DNA of 64,000 nt, taken from positions 10,260,501 to 10,324,500 of the forward strand of contig CM050447.1 of NCBI GenBank assembly GCA_027563935.2. The letters run 5' to 3'. Of the stretch, positions 46,463-58,716 are shown one piece after another (the first letter of the stretch is position 1; each line of letters begins with the position of its first letter). A program made the position numbers and the translations under genes. This stretch comes from Costus lasius. Lineage: Eukaryota; Streptophyta; Magnoliopsida; Zingiberales; Costaceae. The notes below the pieces were generated by a model, which had not been told where the DNA came from, ran no database searches, and saw nothing but the letters and a program-made list of their open reading frames with translations.

Positions 46463-47330
46463 TAAGGCGTGTTGGATATTGGACTGGAAAGATCACCCCG
46501 GCCTTGATGGCGCGTTGGATGACTTGAAGTAGAGAAAGATTATCCGGCCTCAACGGCGTATTGGGTAATTGGGTTTGGAGTTTTATCGAGCCTTACGGCG
46601 TGTTGGATGATTTGGTTTTGGGATTTATCCGGCCTTGCGGCGTATTGGATAATTCGGTTTGGAAAATTACCCGGCTTTGCAGCGTGTTGGATAATTTGGA
46701 TTTGGAATTTATCCGGCCTTGCGGCGTGATGGATAATTTGATTTGGGATTTATCCAGCCTTGCGGCATGTCGGATAATTTGGTTTTGGAATTTATCCGGC
46801 CTTGCGGCGTATTGGATAATTTGGTTTGGAATTTATCCGGCCTTGCGGCGTGTCGGATAATTTGGTTTTGGAATTTATCCGGCCTTGCGGCATGATGGAT
46901 AATTTGATTTGGGATTTATCCAGCCTTGCGGCGTGTCGGATAATTTGGTTTTGGAATTTATCCGGCCTTGCGGCGTATTGGATAATTTGGTTTGGAATTT
47001 ATCCGGCCTTGCGGCGTGTCGGATAATTTGGTTTTGGAATTTATCCGGCCTTGCGGCATGATGGATAATTTGATTTTGGAATATATCCAGCCTTGCGGCG
47101 TGTCGGATAATTTGGTTTTGGAATTTATCCGGCCTTGCGGCGTATTGGATAATTTGGTTGGAATTTATCCGCCTTGCGGCGTGATGGATAATTTGATTTT
47201 GGAATATATCCAGCCTTGCGGCGTGTCGGATAATTTGGTTTTGGAATTTATCCGGCCTTGCGGCGTATTGGATAATTTGGTTTGGAATTTATCCGGCCTT
47301 GCGGCGTGTCGGATAATTTGATTCGGAAGT
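46463..47330 (+). repeat. 42-bp tandem repeats in the 3' LTR (about 20 copies)
   Basis: Units read TTATCCGGCCTTGCGGCG followed by T(G/A)TYGGATAATTTGGTTTTGG. Because 42 is divisible by three, repeats translate as IRPCGVLDNLV-type strings with no biological meaning I can support. Confidence 0.9.
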
Positions 47331-47935
47331 ATCCGGTCTAGGCAACCCGATGTTATATTGAGGAGCTGCGCCCCGATGGTAAACATCGACGTACGCACCT
47401 CCCAAACGATGTTCCGCCGTGATGCGTCGAGCATTCTACGCATCTTGATTTGTTTTGAACTTGACATCTACACATAAGTCAAGTCTGAGTCATTGCTGGG
47501 CTGCTAAACCAAAGATAGATTTCCATCGTTGCTTTTTCTTTTCTCTTTAATCAAATTTAACGTCTAGTCACATCCGACTTGCGAAATTCTGGACACCCTC
47601 TTTGCACCACACATTTATATTTTTATTTGTCTTATTTCACTTAGCATCGTCACTACTGTCATAACTTATTCTTGTTCTTTGTGCTGTCGTTGTTTCGGTC
47701 GTGGAAGGATAACTTTACTTTTACCCTTCCGCGCGACTCTCGGTCGAAGGGTGAAATTTCTCTTCTTTAGAATTTGGTGCCGCATATTAGGGCTTAGCAG
47801 CTTGTTTACTATTCAAGCCCCATTTTAGCTTTGTTATTGAATTGAAGTCTAAAAGGGGTGGAATCTTAACAAAGTCGCGTATCTCTGGCTCTGCGACTTT
47901 GGTCAAAGAGGAAAGTTGTCCATCTTGGTTTAGCA

Positions 47936-48334
47936 ATGGACGAAACCCAGGCGATCCCTTCGGCCGGCGACTGCGGGTTTGCTTCATCGGAGGCCCTGGC
48001 GAGACGGGTGTGGACGAGAGAGACGCAGCAATTTGGACGGGATGGAGCGATCCGAGGACGCGGACCCTGCTATTGGACGGGAAGCATTGGTGTAAGGCAT
48101 TCCTCCATGTCTGAAGGCGACTGCGGCGTCAGTTTGTTGCAGTTTGGTCCAGGGCAACGGCAGCCTCCGGCGGTGGGGAAATACGAGCTAATTCCATTGG
48201 AGACGCTGATCTCAGGGGAAGCGATGAGATCCGTTAGACTCGCGACGAAGGGGAACCGACGGACGTCACTAGCGATTAGGGTGCCGCCTCCGCTGTTTTC
48301 GAGTCCATTTTGGTTGCGGCGGAGACGCAGATAG
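47936..48334 (+). other. GC-rich open block in the 3' LTR, unknown
   Basis: A 132-codon open frame starting MDETQAIPSAGDCGF. The block is GC-rich and codon-like compared with its AT-rich surroundings and is duplicated in the other LTR (59324-59722). No family is recognised. It could be the 5' exon of a captured gene or plain LTR sequence. Confidence 0.3.
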
Positions 48335-48697
48335 TAGCGCCAGGGGAGATGGTGATAAAGGAGAGGACTTAGTGGGAGCTTCAGTTGATGACCGGCTGAG
48401 GTTCCATACCGGCGACGTCGAGGCTCTGCTATAGCGTTGCTTCAGTCGGGCTCTCAGCGATCGGTTGGCTAAAATTCTCAACCCCAATTATTTCTCCATG
48501 GATGTTTAAACACAGGCCCAGTGACAGTCACGTATTTCTTTTCCTGCGGAGACTGCGAGGATCAACTTAGGTAATCTGTTCCCTTATTCACGTCTGATTC
48601 CATAAGCATTATTTTACATATATATACATATATTTTTTTCTTGAACTTAATTCTCTTCGCTTGAGCAGTTCGAACCCACCAGTTTCAGAATCCTGTC

Positions 48698-49016
48698 TTC
48701 GGCGAATCAGAGGAAATCTTTATCGATCAAGTCCCTTGAGGGGTTTTTTGCTGTTTGCGTCGCAACAACTTTCCGAGGAGGAAAATCGAAGACGGAAATC
48801 AGAAAAGGGGAGCACCTCGCAGGTATATCTCCACTAGATTTTTTTAGGTTCTTCTTGTCATATTTTCCCTTCTTAATCCAGTTTTTTTATTTCGATTTGA
48901 ACCAGAAACTGGTCATGATCCTTGTATGTTATTTTCCGCCGCGTTCGTAGCAGATTTTTGGCTTCAGGTCGAATAAAGGAACTTCACTTCCGCACCGGAC
49001 CCAGCTCGACGCCAGG
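48698..49016 (+). other. Exon-like modules with splice-site motifs in the 3' LTR
   Basis: A segment ends CACCTCGCAG/GTATATC near 48830 and another ends CGACGCCAG/GTATGTAC near 49016. Both are preceded by pyrimidine-AG sites (TTGAGCAG and CTTCAG). Related pieces with CAG/GTAC donors occur on - in the outer LTR near 42354 and 42640. They suggest an antisense spliced transcript, unproven. Confidence 0.3.
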
Positions 49017-50253
49017 TATGTACTTTCGCACATCTTCTTCAGTTTATGGATCTCTCCGACTCTTCTTTTCGTTTCTTTTTTTTCTCGCATGACTTTTCTA
49101 CTGTCTCCGGACATTTCGATCTTCATTCTCCTTTTTTCTTTTTATGAATCCAGCACCTTCTCTTCAACCTTTCGTGCCTCCCCTCACCTCTTCGCCTCAC
49201 TTTTCTTCATCTCTTCACTTCTTCGCTGGCGTTTTGTGATGCACTGGTGTTGCTCCTCTTCAATTTTTTTTGCCTCTTGCATCATTTTCTCCCCTTCCTT
49301 TTTTTATGCATTTTCCGGGTAGAAGATCATTGGGGAATGGAAGATCATTTACATCGTCTTATGATACGTAGCGCAAGCTGAAGAAAACCAAAGATCGATA
49401 GGGTGCGTGTGTGCTTCGTTGTGATGCCAGGACACTTAGTGTGTCCATGAGGCCTAAGAAAACCGTGCGATCAAAGGAGAGTGCGTGTGCTCTATTGTGA
49501 TGCCAGGACACTTAGTGTGTCCATGAGGCCTAAGAAAACCGTTCGAAGAAATTTCTCTTCATTTACCTTCTTCTTACAGCCTTTTCTCTTCTCCCTTCTT
49601 GTTTCTTGTTGTGTCTTCGCTGGTTGTTCTCTCTTAGCCTTTTGGCGTTTTTTCTGCTGGCCGCGTTGTCTTCTTTTTTTTGCTTTGGCCGACCTCCTTT
49701 ATAGCTGTCCTAAACCTAACAGCTATTTCCCTCCCTTTTTTTTCTTTTCGCGCCTCTTTCATTTTATTATATTTTCTTACCCCTGTGAGCGCCTTCCCCT
49801 GCCTTCCCATTAGCTCTGACAATTGCCTCATTGGTGGCAGTGTGTACGTCTTCTTTGAAAATTTTTTTTGGCCTTGTCTTATCTGTATGTGGCCGTTCGT
49901 TTCCGATGGCATATGCCAGCCTTTTTCCTTCTTTTTTGTTCTAGCCTCACAAGGCATTGCCAGCTCCTTTCTTTTTTTTTTTTTCTTTTTGCTCCTGCCT
50001 TACAAGGCATTGACGCATGCTGGATTCTCCCTTCCCCTCTCAACTTCCAATTGATGTGTTACCATTTTATAGTCAAAATTGATTTTGACTAATCTTTACT
50101 AGGCACACATAGTCCTTTCGTATATATATTGTGGGTGAAAATTTTTGTAGTTCAACATTGAAGTTTCAGAAGATTGGTGCCTTGCAAACCTAGAAAATAT
50201 ACACAATTATAACTGCTCTTTCTAAACCTGTCCAATTGTTTCATACATAACAG

Positions 50254-51090
50254 GCTCTTGCCAAGACTTTGACTGTGAATCAGCTCTATTACCTTCGAGA
50301 ACAGTTTGCTTTGTTAGGACCTAACAAGACGGGCTATATCTCCCTTCAAAATCTGAAGATGGTTGGTCGATATCTTTTCGATACGAGCATGTTCTTTGTC
50401 TATATCGAAAATTGTTACGTTGTCTTTTTCAGGCCCTTTTCAGGAAACTCAACAGAGGCAATGAAGGACTCTGAAGTTCTTACTTTTGTTAGCGTGGTAT
50501 TCTCTTGAGGACATTCTAATTTACACAAGATTTGATACAATTACAAGCCTAATCAATCTTTATCCACGACATTTTTGACACAGGTGAGTTCTCTTCAGTA
50601 CAGAAAAACAGATTTTGAAGAATTTGCTGCGCGGCTATAAGCGTGCATCAGCTGGAAGCACTGGATTCCTGGGAGCAACATGCTCGCCAGGCTTACGAAT
50701 TCTTTGAGAAGGACGGTAATAGGCCTATCATGATCGAGGAACTTGCATCGGTAATGATTCATTGTTTGACTTTTTTTTTCAATATATAATTTTATAAAAT
50801 TCCAGTAATTCCATGTTCTACTGCGCTTCTGTATCCTAGTTTTGCTGCAGCACCAGAAAAACCAACCATTGTTGTGCTTGATGACCTATAAAATGCTACT
50901 GATAGTGATGAATTTGCTACAGGAACTTGGTGTCAGTCCTTCAGTTCCACTCCATGTTGTTCTCCAGGACTGGATTAGACCTTCTGATGGAAAGCTGAGC
51001 TTCCTGGGATTCGTTAAACTTCTCCATAATTTTTTCAACTTCGCGCATAAGTCTGAAAGTTTAGTGGCATTCATCAAATACTGGAGATAA
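50254..51090 (+). pseudogene. CDPK-related kinase (CRK) C-terminal gene fragment in the 3' LTR
   Basis: Four exons with introns kept: 50254-50361, 50433-50496, 50584-50750 and 50923-51090 (stop TAA). The translation follows the degenerate EF-hand tail of plant CRKs: ALAKTLTVNQLYYLREQFAL, GPNKTGYISLQNLK, then [62 protein letters not shown] and [14 protein letters not shown]. In full CRKs this follows a Ser/Thr kinase domain, which is absent here. Exon 2 has one extra base (AGGAAAC) and exon 3 lacks one C that the other LTR copy has, so the frame is broken twice. It lies antisense to the element, so introns could have been kept in an RNA copy. No kinase activity is possible. Confidence 0.88.
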
Positions 51091-51519
51091 GCTTGCATCA
51101 ACAGTTGACTGCCTAAAGAGACAAAGAAGGAAGCCGAAACACGATCATATTGGCCATCATGATACATGTAAAGTTGTCCTTTTTTTTTTACAAGATGGTT
51201 TCTGTTTAGCATACTGTGATTCACGCATTTGGTGTTCAGAAGAATGTACCGATGAGACAAGTTGAGGGGAACTGAGGCCTGGAAAAACGGTTCACTGACC
51301 TGTAGCACTGCCTTCTTACTCTCACTAAGATCTTTGTGCTGTTTATATGAGAAGGTTTATGATCAGTAGTTTTTTTTTTGGGTACTATCCTCAAAAGGGT
51401 GCTCTCTGCAAGTCTTACACATAGAATAATTTAGAACTCAACAAGGTAGCTTCTCTTGACATGCGAAAGAGGATTCAGTTTGACTTATTTGGGAAGCTAA
51501 AATAGGATTCAGTTCAACA

Positions 51520-51531
51520 AATGCCCCCCAA
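51520..51531 (-). other. Polypurine tract
   Basis: On the - strand TTGGGGGGCATT directly precedes the 3' LTR start TGTTGAACTG. This is the expected place for second-strand priming. Confidence 0.75.
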
Positions 51532-51737
51532 CGGATTTTGTATAAGCAATGAGCGCATACAAATCCGTTGGAAAATGCGCCTCTTGTCATCGCTCACCTG
51601 GCTTTCTACCATTTTAGATGTACGACACACTACTATTATCAATAATCTTTGAGTTTTGTAACATTGGCAAATGCTTCGGGAGGTTGGCGCTAGTGCGGAT
51701 TTCTGGATGATTATCTTTTGCATTTAATTTGATACAG

Positions 51738-52297
51738 CATTCGGGTTCGGAGCTTAGGACACCAAGAATGAGGAGTCCGCAGAAGATGGTAATTTTAATT
51801 TCTTCTTCTTTTGGCTTCGTTTCTCATACATGATCTGTTTAAAAAGATTCCTTGGTCCTCGCATCACATGCTAAGCAAGGTGTTGTAGAAGATAACATTC
51901 AGTAGGGGGGTATGTTCGTTTTGCTTCCTTCCTTTGTAACTCGATAAGCCCGACTGTAACGATCATCTCGGAATTTCCAGCAAAATATTCAGAGGCTGCT
52001 AAAGAATGCACTAATCCTCCTAGTAAGGGTAGTTCTAATTCATTTCAACACATAGTGAAATTTATGTATCTTATCGTGATAACAATCCTTTGACAGGTGC
52101 TGAGAAAATCGTTGCTGGAGATGGCTGCTCACCCGACAACGGTAATTTTCCTTTTTCCTTCTACTGTGTACGTATAATTTTCCTTTTTCCTTCTACTATG
52201 TACGTATAGTTTAACATGTATTGCTGTTTCAGGGAGCACGAACAAGGTTCAGGAGGTCGTTGAGCTACCAGCTTCCCAACTACCTGATGATTTTTAG
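51738..52297 (+). pseudogene. Unidentified captured gene fragment, four exons
   Basis: Exons 51738-51788, 51981-52022, 52097-52141 and 52233-52297 have GT/AG borders. The three joints all keep phase (G+CA, A+GT, G+GG). The product is an acidic tail containing DTKNEESAED, YSEAAKECTNPP, EKIVAGDGCSPDNG and VQEVVELPASQLPDDF, then TAG. The first exon has an in-frame TAG before DTKNEE, so the frame opens only after it. I cannot name the family; it looks like the C-terminus of a larger protein. It sits on + inside the internal domain, antisense to the element, like the CRK fragment. Confidence 0.6.
52143..52206 (+). repeat. About 33-bp tandem duplication in an intron of the captured fragment
   Basis: AATTTTCCTTTTTCCTTCTA followed by CTRTGTACGTAT appears twice in a row between the third and fourth exon. 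Confidence 0.8.
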
Positions 52298-55200
52298 ATT
52301 TGCAAGAATGTGAAGGTAGCCTGAGGACCCACCGAAGACACTCAAGAAGCGAATCCTGAGTTGATTGCAGGACTAGAGACCTAACTAGCCTCCCCATGGA
52401 CGTGGTATGAGTTCAAGGAGATCGGACGCAGCAGATTTGCCTCCTCTATTGAAGAACAGAAGTCGACTCTCCAGGCGGTCACCAAGGGATTTTGATATAT
52501 TTTTCCTCTTGTATCTTGCGTTTGAACCCCAAAACCTTTGTGTTGTTTTTTTTTTACTTGCTGATTTTGGACTATAAACTTCATTTGGATGAGAATGCTC
52601 CGTATTATTGTGATTCTAACCAATCTCCTGTAGACATGTAACAATTGGTATGATGATCTTCTTTGGCAGACTATTACAATTTGTATGATGTCATATCGTG
52701 TTGCTAATATTGTTGCCCAACAGGATTGCAATTGGATTTTGTGCATGCCCAAGGTTTGTTTGCAAGATATATTCATGTTTGTATTTTTCTTCCACTTGAT
52801 TTGCAACAGCACCTTTGCTTAGTATTTTCCTTATTTTGGACAACGGGTAAAATTGTGTTGTAGGCTCAACAGGTTTTATAAAACTCAATTTTCTCTTGAT
52901 CAAGCTTGGACACGACGGGCTTATTTTTCCTTTCGAGCAAGCTCAGATTCCTTTTGTTGACTAGTATGCAATTCGGCCATACCGAATTTTGTTTTTTTAT
53001 CAGCGCAAAACTTTGCCCTCATCAATGACGCTTGACATTTTGGTCTATACATGACATCCGTATATGGCGTGCAACGTGCATAAAGTCTGACGATATCTGA
53101 TATTTATGTCCTCATTCCGACCGACATTCATCCTTGAACCAATGATGCTTAAAAAAAATTTTGAATTGCCACTAAAGGGCATGTTCTTCAGTCATCTGCA
53201 GATCAAGTATGATTGGGCATAAATCTTAAAATCGGCTGCTTTATAACCAGCATACGCTGTTAATTTCTTATTCCAAGGTTGATTCTGTGGCTCAATGGCG
53301 AACCCAGCAATCAAGATGGTTGAAACAACAGTCAAGGATTGGCGATACTGAGAGCTGCTGTTGAAACCTTTTAACCTTTGTAGAAAATCTGCATTACTTT
53401 TTTGCCTTGCCTCCATAGACTGCACCATGGAGGATTGTTGACGATGCTATTTTTAAAGCATATCTAGCCGGATGTCTTGATTTCCTCTACTACACGGGTG
53501 AATAACCAAAGTGTGCATGTTGTTCAAAAGATTTTATAATGCAACAAGCTCATACCCTTTGAATGTTGCAACAGGACTTTCTTGAAATAGTGTGACGAGA
53601 AAGTGCGATAAGACTTTGTGAAATGGTGTATGTGGTGTTTTCCTATCCAGAATCTTATAATAGGTTCACATCCTTTGAATTTCCTGAGCGGGCGTCAAGA
53701 TATAAGCAACAAGATTTTTTGCACCATAAACCAAGTGATTCTTTTGACAAAGAAGATATGCATTGACAAAGAAGATATGCAAGAGGGATCATGTCTCACT
53801 ACAAAGTGACAGCTTGCATAGACTGACTGGTTGACGATCCGTAGAACTTGTTCTTCTCGTTCATAAGACATCAAATTCTCTTCAATGAACTTGCACTGTG
53901 CGCGTCTAGTAATATTATCACCATTTGCACCACCAGGTCAGCCTCGACCGTATTTAATGCCCTCATGGGCTGCGCCATTAATCGATCCCGCCAGCTACCA
54001 CACATTTTGTTGCTTTGAAATTTTTTTGATCCTTTTTTGAACATTTAAAGATTCTTTGAAAATATCCGCCCCAATAGCTTATGCATATCTAAGTTTCGGA
54101 ATTTCGTAAACTTTTGATACCAAGGAGGGCTTTGATTGCTCGATGCTCACATTCTCGGACGAAGCATAAGTCTAAGAGGAGGTCTAAGTTTGAGAGAGCA
54201 AGGCCACTTGTTGACTTGAGAAGTCCTTTCTCTCTCTCTCTTTTTTTATCATTTTCCATTGACTTGCCATCTAGAATTTGCGACTCGAAGAATATTCCAT
54301 ATCACACGTCGTCATGTTGGATACAACACGTATATATAATGCTCTTTGTGCGGCATTTATTCCACGCATAACGCTCCGCCTTCTTTGCTTTGAAGTCCAT
54401 TGACCAATATAGCAAATTGTGCATAACATATCTTGGTATCCCGAACTGGAGTTGAATTGGCCATAAGCCATATTGCATCATTTGACGTATATTGCATGGT
54501 ATGAATATCTACAATAGATGCCCCCACACACCAATAGATTAAACTTGTAGATGTAAGTCCAATTCCCTTGGAATGATTTACATCCCTTAAAATTTCATGA
54601 GGGTGCATATCCATGATTGGTTTGTCTGGGGTTGAGGAGGGTGGGCAAACCTCTTCATGATACACCCACTATCACGCCACATTTCATTAAACCATTAAAG
54701 ACTTTGTTGTCATGTCAATTTGACTCTTTCATTCTTGATTTTGGTTGAACAAATTTGGGCATGGTATCACTTCTCAAAGAGACTACGTTCTCAAGAGTTT
54801 TAAATCCCCCATGATAAGATAACATGAAATTTTGAGTTTTGACATTGCTTGCTCGTATATTTCAATAATCTTCAAAGGGAGCTATCCAATATGTTGACAT
54901 CTCAAGCTTGGGCTTCAGTCAGCATCTGAGTATACTTGTCTTCTCATTTTGACTGCTTGCTTAGAGGCTGTTTAGGTATGATGGTGCTACTTGCACTCTT
55001 GAATTGCTTCTGATGCATTTGAGCTGGCCAAAAATGGATTTATGAGATTTTTTGGTCATTTGTTTTATAGCACGTCTGTCCTTTTGTGAATAGGAGCTCC
55101 GTTGATGTTCTTTAAGCTTTTGTATAAGAATTGAATTGGCCGAAGCTAGATTGGATTGCCATACATGCCATGTGTGAGCAAATTTTCATGATAGTTCCAC

Positions 55201-55945
55201 ATAACTTCTTGGATTGATGAATGTCATTATTTTGTCCTGTAAATGCCCCAACAACGATTTGGGAGTGGTGATAAAAGATTTCCCCAGTGTGATAAGTTAG
55301 GTACTCAACAAAGATTAGGACTACACATGAGCTTTCTGCCTCCATGAATGTTCAAGTGAGATGATAATATTCCACCATTGTTAGCTTGGCTAACCATGCA
55401 TCCAACAATATTTTAGGGATTTTTTGAAATAGATGCCCTCATATTGATATGTTGATGAGGATGACATACCATTCATTGAATTATTTTGGGTTGAGGGGGG
55501 TGGGCGAGCCTTCTGCGCTATAAATCTGATTAATGATAGTGCAATCGCCATCATCTTATCAAGCAATCAAAGACCGCGTTGTTGTGCCAATTTGTCTCCT
55601 TCATCCTTGTTTCGGCATGAGTAGATTTGTCAAAGTAATGATGCCCCAATATGATCCTGCATCTATAGTGACAATTTTGTTTTTCCGGGTAGTTCATCTC
55701 ATTTATCTTTAATCTTTCATAGTTATGAATCCCTTAGCCTGAACTTGAGCTTGAGCTCATCTTGAGTACTTAGGCATGACGGACTTTGAGAAACCTTGTG
55801 CTAGTGTACATTCATGAAGGATCGAACGTGGTTTTGTTTGAATCCCCTTCAACAATATGAAGAGCTTTACAGGTAAACATAAGTCGTCATTGTGAAACTG
55901 AGAGAATTAGGATGGGTGTATGAGTTCGTTGAGGCTTAAACATTT
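52298..55945. other. Internal domain of the 16.9-kb element, no coding recognised
   Basis: About 3.6 kb with scattered short ORFs on both strands, none resembling gag or pol. A 19-bp duplication containing TTGACAAAGAAGATATGC lies near 53742-53780. The ORFs at 54357-54665 and 55112-55345 (-) are unrecognised. Confidence 0.5.
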
Positions 55946-55947
55946 GA

Positions 55948-56195
55948 AATGGGCGAACGGGCCTTTGGCCAAACGTTCGAGTTTGAGTAGGCAGGTCGTG
56001 AGACCAAATGTTCATAATGTGGATGAACAGGTCGTGGGACCAAATGTTCAGAATTTGAGCGAACGAGCCGATGGGTCAAGCGTTCGAAATTGATGAATGG
56101 GCCGTTGAGCCAAGCATTCGAATTCGGGGTGAATGGGTCGTGGGACCAAACATTCGAATTTGAGGACGAGCCGTTGTGGCCAATGGATGTTGGAT
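55948..56195. repeat. About 40-bp degenerate tandem repeats (six copies)
   Basis: Units resemble GAACGGGTCGTGGGACCAAA followed by YRTTCGAATTT, with substitutions and small indels. Confidence 0.75.
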
Positions 56196-56410
56196 TCTGA
56201 AGTTTGACACATATCCGGCTTTTAGGGCTTGTGGACATGTGGAATTTGATCAAACATTCTGTCTTCATGACTTGTGAATATTTGAGTTTTAATCTTGACA
56301 TGTAGTTATTTCACTGCATACAATGTCGTATTGAGGATCTACGCCCCGATGGTAAACATCGACGTACGTATCTTCCAAACAATACTACACCATAATGCAC
56401 TAAAATCCTG

Positions 56411-56580
56411 CATTATGTTTTTGTTTGTTTGTTTGTTTGTTTGTTTTTTTTGTCTCTTTTATCTTATTTTTTTGTTTTTTTGTTTTTTGTTGTTTTTTGT
56501 TTTTTTTTTTGTTTTTTTTTTTTGTTTTTTTTTGTTTTTTTTTTGTTTTTTGTTTTTTTTTTTGTTTGTTTTTTTTTATT
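56411..56580. repeat. T/G low-complexity tract
   Basis: GTTT repeats followed by runs of T broken by single G or C. It gives spurious Phe/Val/Leu ORFs. Confidence 0.95.
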
Positions 56581-56582
56581 TT

Positions 56583-56774
56583 GCTCGTGTTAGGAGCTTA
56601 CAGTTATTGGCAAACTGCCAGCCATAAACGGACTTGACATTTTTGATCCTACTGCCGTTTGATTAGGATCGATTTTGCGCTCGTGTAAGGAGCTTACAGT
56701 TATTTGGCAAACTGCCGGCCATAAACGGGCTTGGTGTTTCTGATCCTATCGCCGTTTAACTAGGATCGATTTTT
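56583..56774. repeat. 96-bp tandem duplication
   Basis: Two units start GCTCGTGTWAGGAGCTTACA at 56583 and 56679. They share CAAACTGCC(A/G)GCCATAAACG and TAGGATCGATTTT. They are slightly diverged. Confidence 0.85.
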
Positions 56775-57400
56775 TGCTTGTCAATCTTTGCATTTCTTCC
56801 TTCGCTAATGTCTCGACTTCATTTTTGGATATCAGGCATGAATGTGAAAAGAAACATTCTTGAAGCGGTTAGTGGAATTAATTGGTTGCCCCCATCCTGA
56901 TTGTGATTACACATGGTTTCTTCGACTCTGTCACATCATTGATCAACATTTTGACATAGACATCAATCTTTAAGATGATGATATCACTTGAGTCAACTCT
57001 CTTCTTGTCACAAAGAGTAAGGTTCCACCTTATGTTGATAATCTCAATTATGGTACAAGAGCCCTTTATGAAAGAGGAGTCATCCGCGCTATCAGAGGTG
57101 CCCCCATTTTGAGGTGTACCATCCTTGATCCCAAGTACTTGTTGCGCTTACAGTTGTTAGGTTGCGAATAATGACCCAACCTGACCCAACCTTTGCTTGA
57201 TGACTTGTAGGCATCCATGTATGGAAGAAATTGGAGCCTCAACCATGGAATCAAAGCATATGTTCTTTGCCCCAATTGTAATTGACAAATCAAGGGATGA
57301 AAGCCCAGGTGTTCCTCTAACTGAATAGAGATTCTTCATTGCTATCATAAGGGCAAAGAAGGTCACATAATATAGATCTCAAAGATGAAAGGAGAAGCCT
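56775..57400. other. 5' leader side of the 16.9-kb element's internal domain
   Basis: On the - strand this follows the PBS, where gag would be expected. The open stretch 57366-57157 (-) reads MTFFALMIAMKNLYSVRG and is unlike the outer element's gag. No retroviral-type domain is visible. Confidence 0.5.
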
Positions 57401-57401
57401 G

Positions 57402-57418
57402 TCCCACCGGGCGTGCCA
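57402..57418 (-). other. Primer-binding site of the 16.9-kb element
   Basis: TGGCACGCCCGGTGGGA on the - strand, five bases after the 5' LTR end at 57424. Identical in position and nearly in sequence to the outer element's site. Confidence 0.8.
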
Positions 57419-57848
57419 GAATTTGTGGGGTCATTTTTGTTACACTGGGAATGTATCATGACCGTTTCAAATCCACCTTAAATTAATAAGGCTTTTTGTT
57501 TAGCGGGTTCTGACTTCCAATGAGCGCAAGCGCTCATTGTTAATTACCCCTAAAATTAGGGAACCTTTGATTAAGAGATCTACAATACGCAACAAGATAA
57601 GAGCGATAATCAGATGATGTCATTTATAAATTTCATTCATAAATTTGACTTGACATGATACATATTTCGACATGATAAGAAAAAAGAGTTTCCATCATCA
57701 TGGGCAATTTGTGTTCGTCGAACTTTGGCATTGTGGCGGCGTGTTGGGTAATATCCGGCCCAGGCAGTACAACGATATATCGAGGAGCTACGCCCCGATG
57801 GTAAACATCGACGTACGCACCTCCCAAACGATATCCCATCGTAATGCA

Positions 57849-58716
57849 TTAAGGCGTGTTGGATATTGGACTGGAAAGATCACCCGGCCTTGATGGCGCG
57901 TTGGATGACTTGAAGTAGAGAAAGATTATCCGGCCTCAACGGCGTATTGGGTAATTGGGTTTGGAGTTTTATCGAGCCTTACGGCGTGTTGGATGATTTG
58001 GTTTTGGGATTTATCCGGCCTTGCGGCGTATTGGATAATTCGGTTTGGAAAATTACCCGGCTTTGCAGCGTGTTGGATAATTTGGATTTGGAATTTATCC
58101 GGCCTTGCGGCGTGATGGATAATTTGATTTGGGATTTATCCAGCCTTGCGGCATGTCGGATAATTTGGTTTTGGAATTTATCCGGCCTTGCGGCGTATTG
58201 GATAATTTGGTTTGGAATTTATCCGGCCTTGCGGCGTGTCGGATAATTTGGTTTTGGAATTTATCCGGCCTTGCGGCATGATGGATAATTTGATTTGGGA
58301 TTTATCCAGCCTTGCGGCGTGTCGGATAATTTGGTTTTGGAATTTATCCGGCCTTGCGGCGTATTGGATAATTTGGTTTGGAATTTATCCGGCCTTGCGG
58401 CGTGTCGGATAATTTGGTTTTGGAATTTATCCGGCCTTGCGGCATGATGGATAATTTGATTTTGGAATATATCCAGCCTTGCGGCGTGTCGGATAATTTG
58501 GTTTTGGAATTTATCCGGCCTTGCGGCGTATTGGATAATTTGGTTTGGAATTTATCCGGCCTTGCGGCGTGATGGATAATTTGATTTTGGAATATATCCA
58601 GCCTTGCGGCGTGTCGGATAATTTGGTTTTGGAATTTATCCGGCCTTGCGGCGTATTGGATAATTTGGTTTGGAATTTATCCGGCCTTGCGGCGTGTCGG
58701 ATAATTTGATTCGGAA
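57849..58716 (+). repeat. 42-bp tandem repeats in the 5' LTR (about 20 copies)
   Basis: Same array as at 46463-47330 with the same unit order. Copy number has not visibly changed between the LTRs. Confidence 0.9.

Larger units (their letters stand above)
46038..51519 (-). repeat. 3' LTR of the 16.9-kb element (5,482 bp)
   Basis: Begins on + with TGTGGGGTCATTTTTG and ends GATTCAGTTCAACA. It contains a CAATGAGCGC/GCGCTCATTG hairpin (46131-46152), a 42-bp repeat array, a GC-rich block (47936-48334), exon-like pieces, pyrimidine-rich DNA and a CRK gene fragment. All gene-like parts read on +, antisense to the element. Confidence 0.92.

Noticed and set aside
46561..47321. ORFs reading IRPCGVLDNLV repeats
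   Set aside because: Product of the 42-bp LTR repeat, not a gene; identical in the other LTR.
56295..56637. Phe/Val-rich ORFs suggesting a membrane protein
   Set aside because: Translation of a T/G low-complexity tract.
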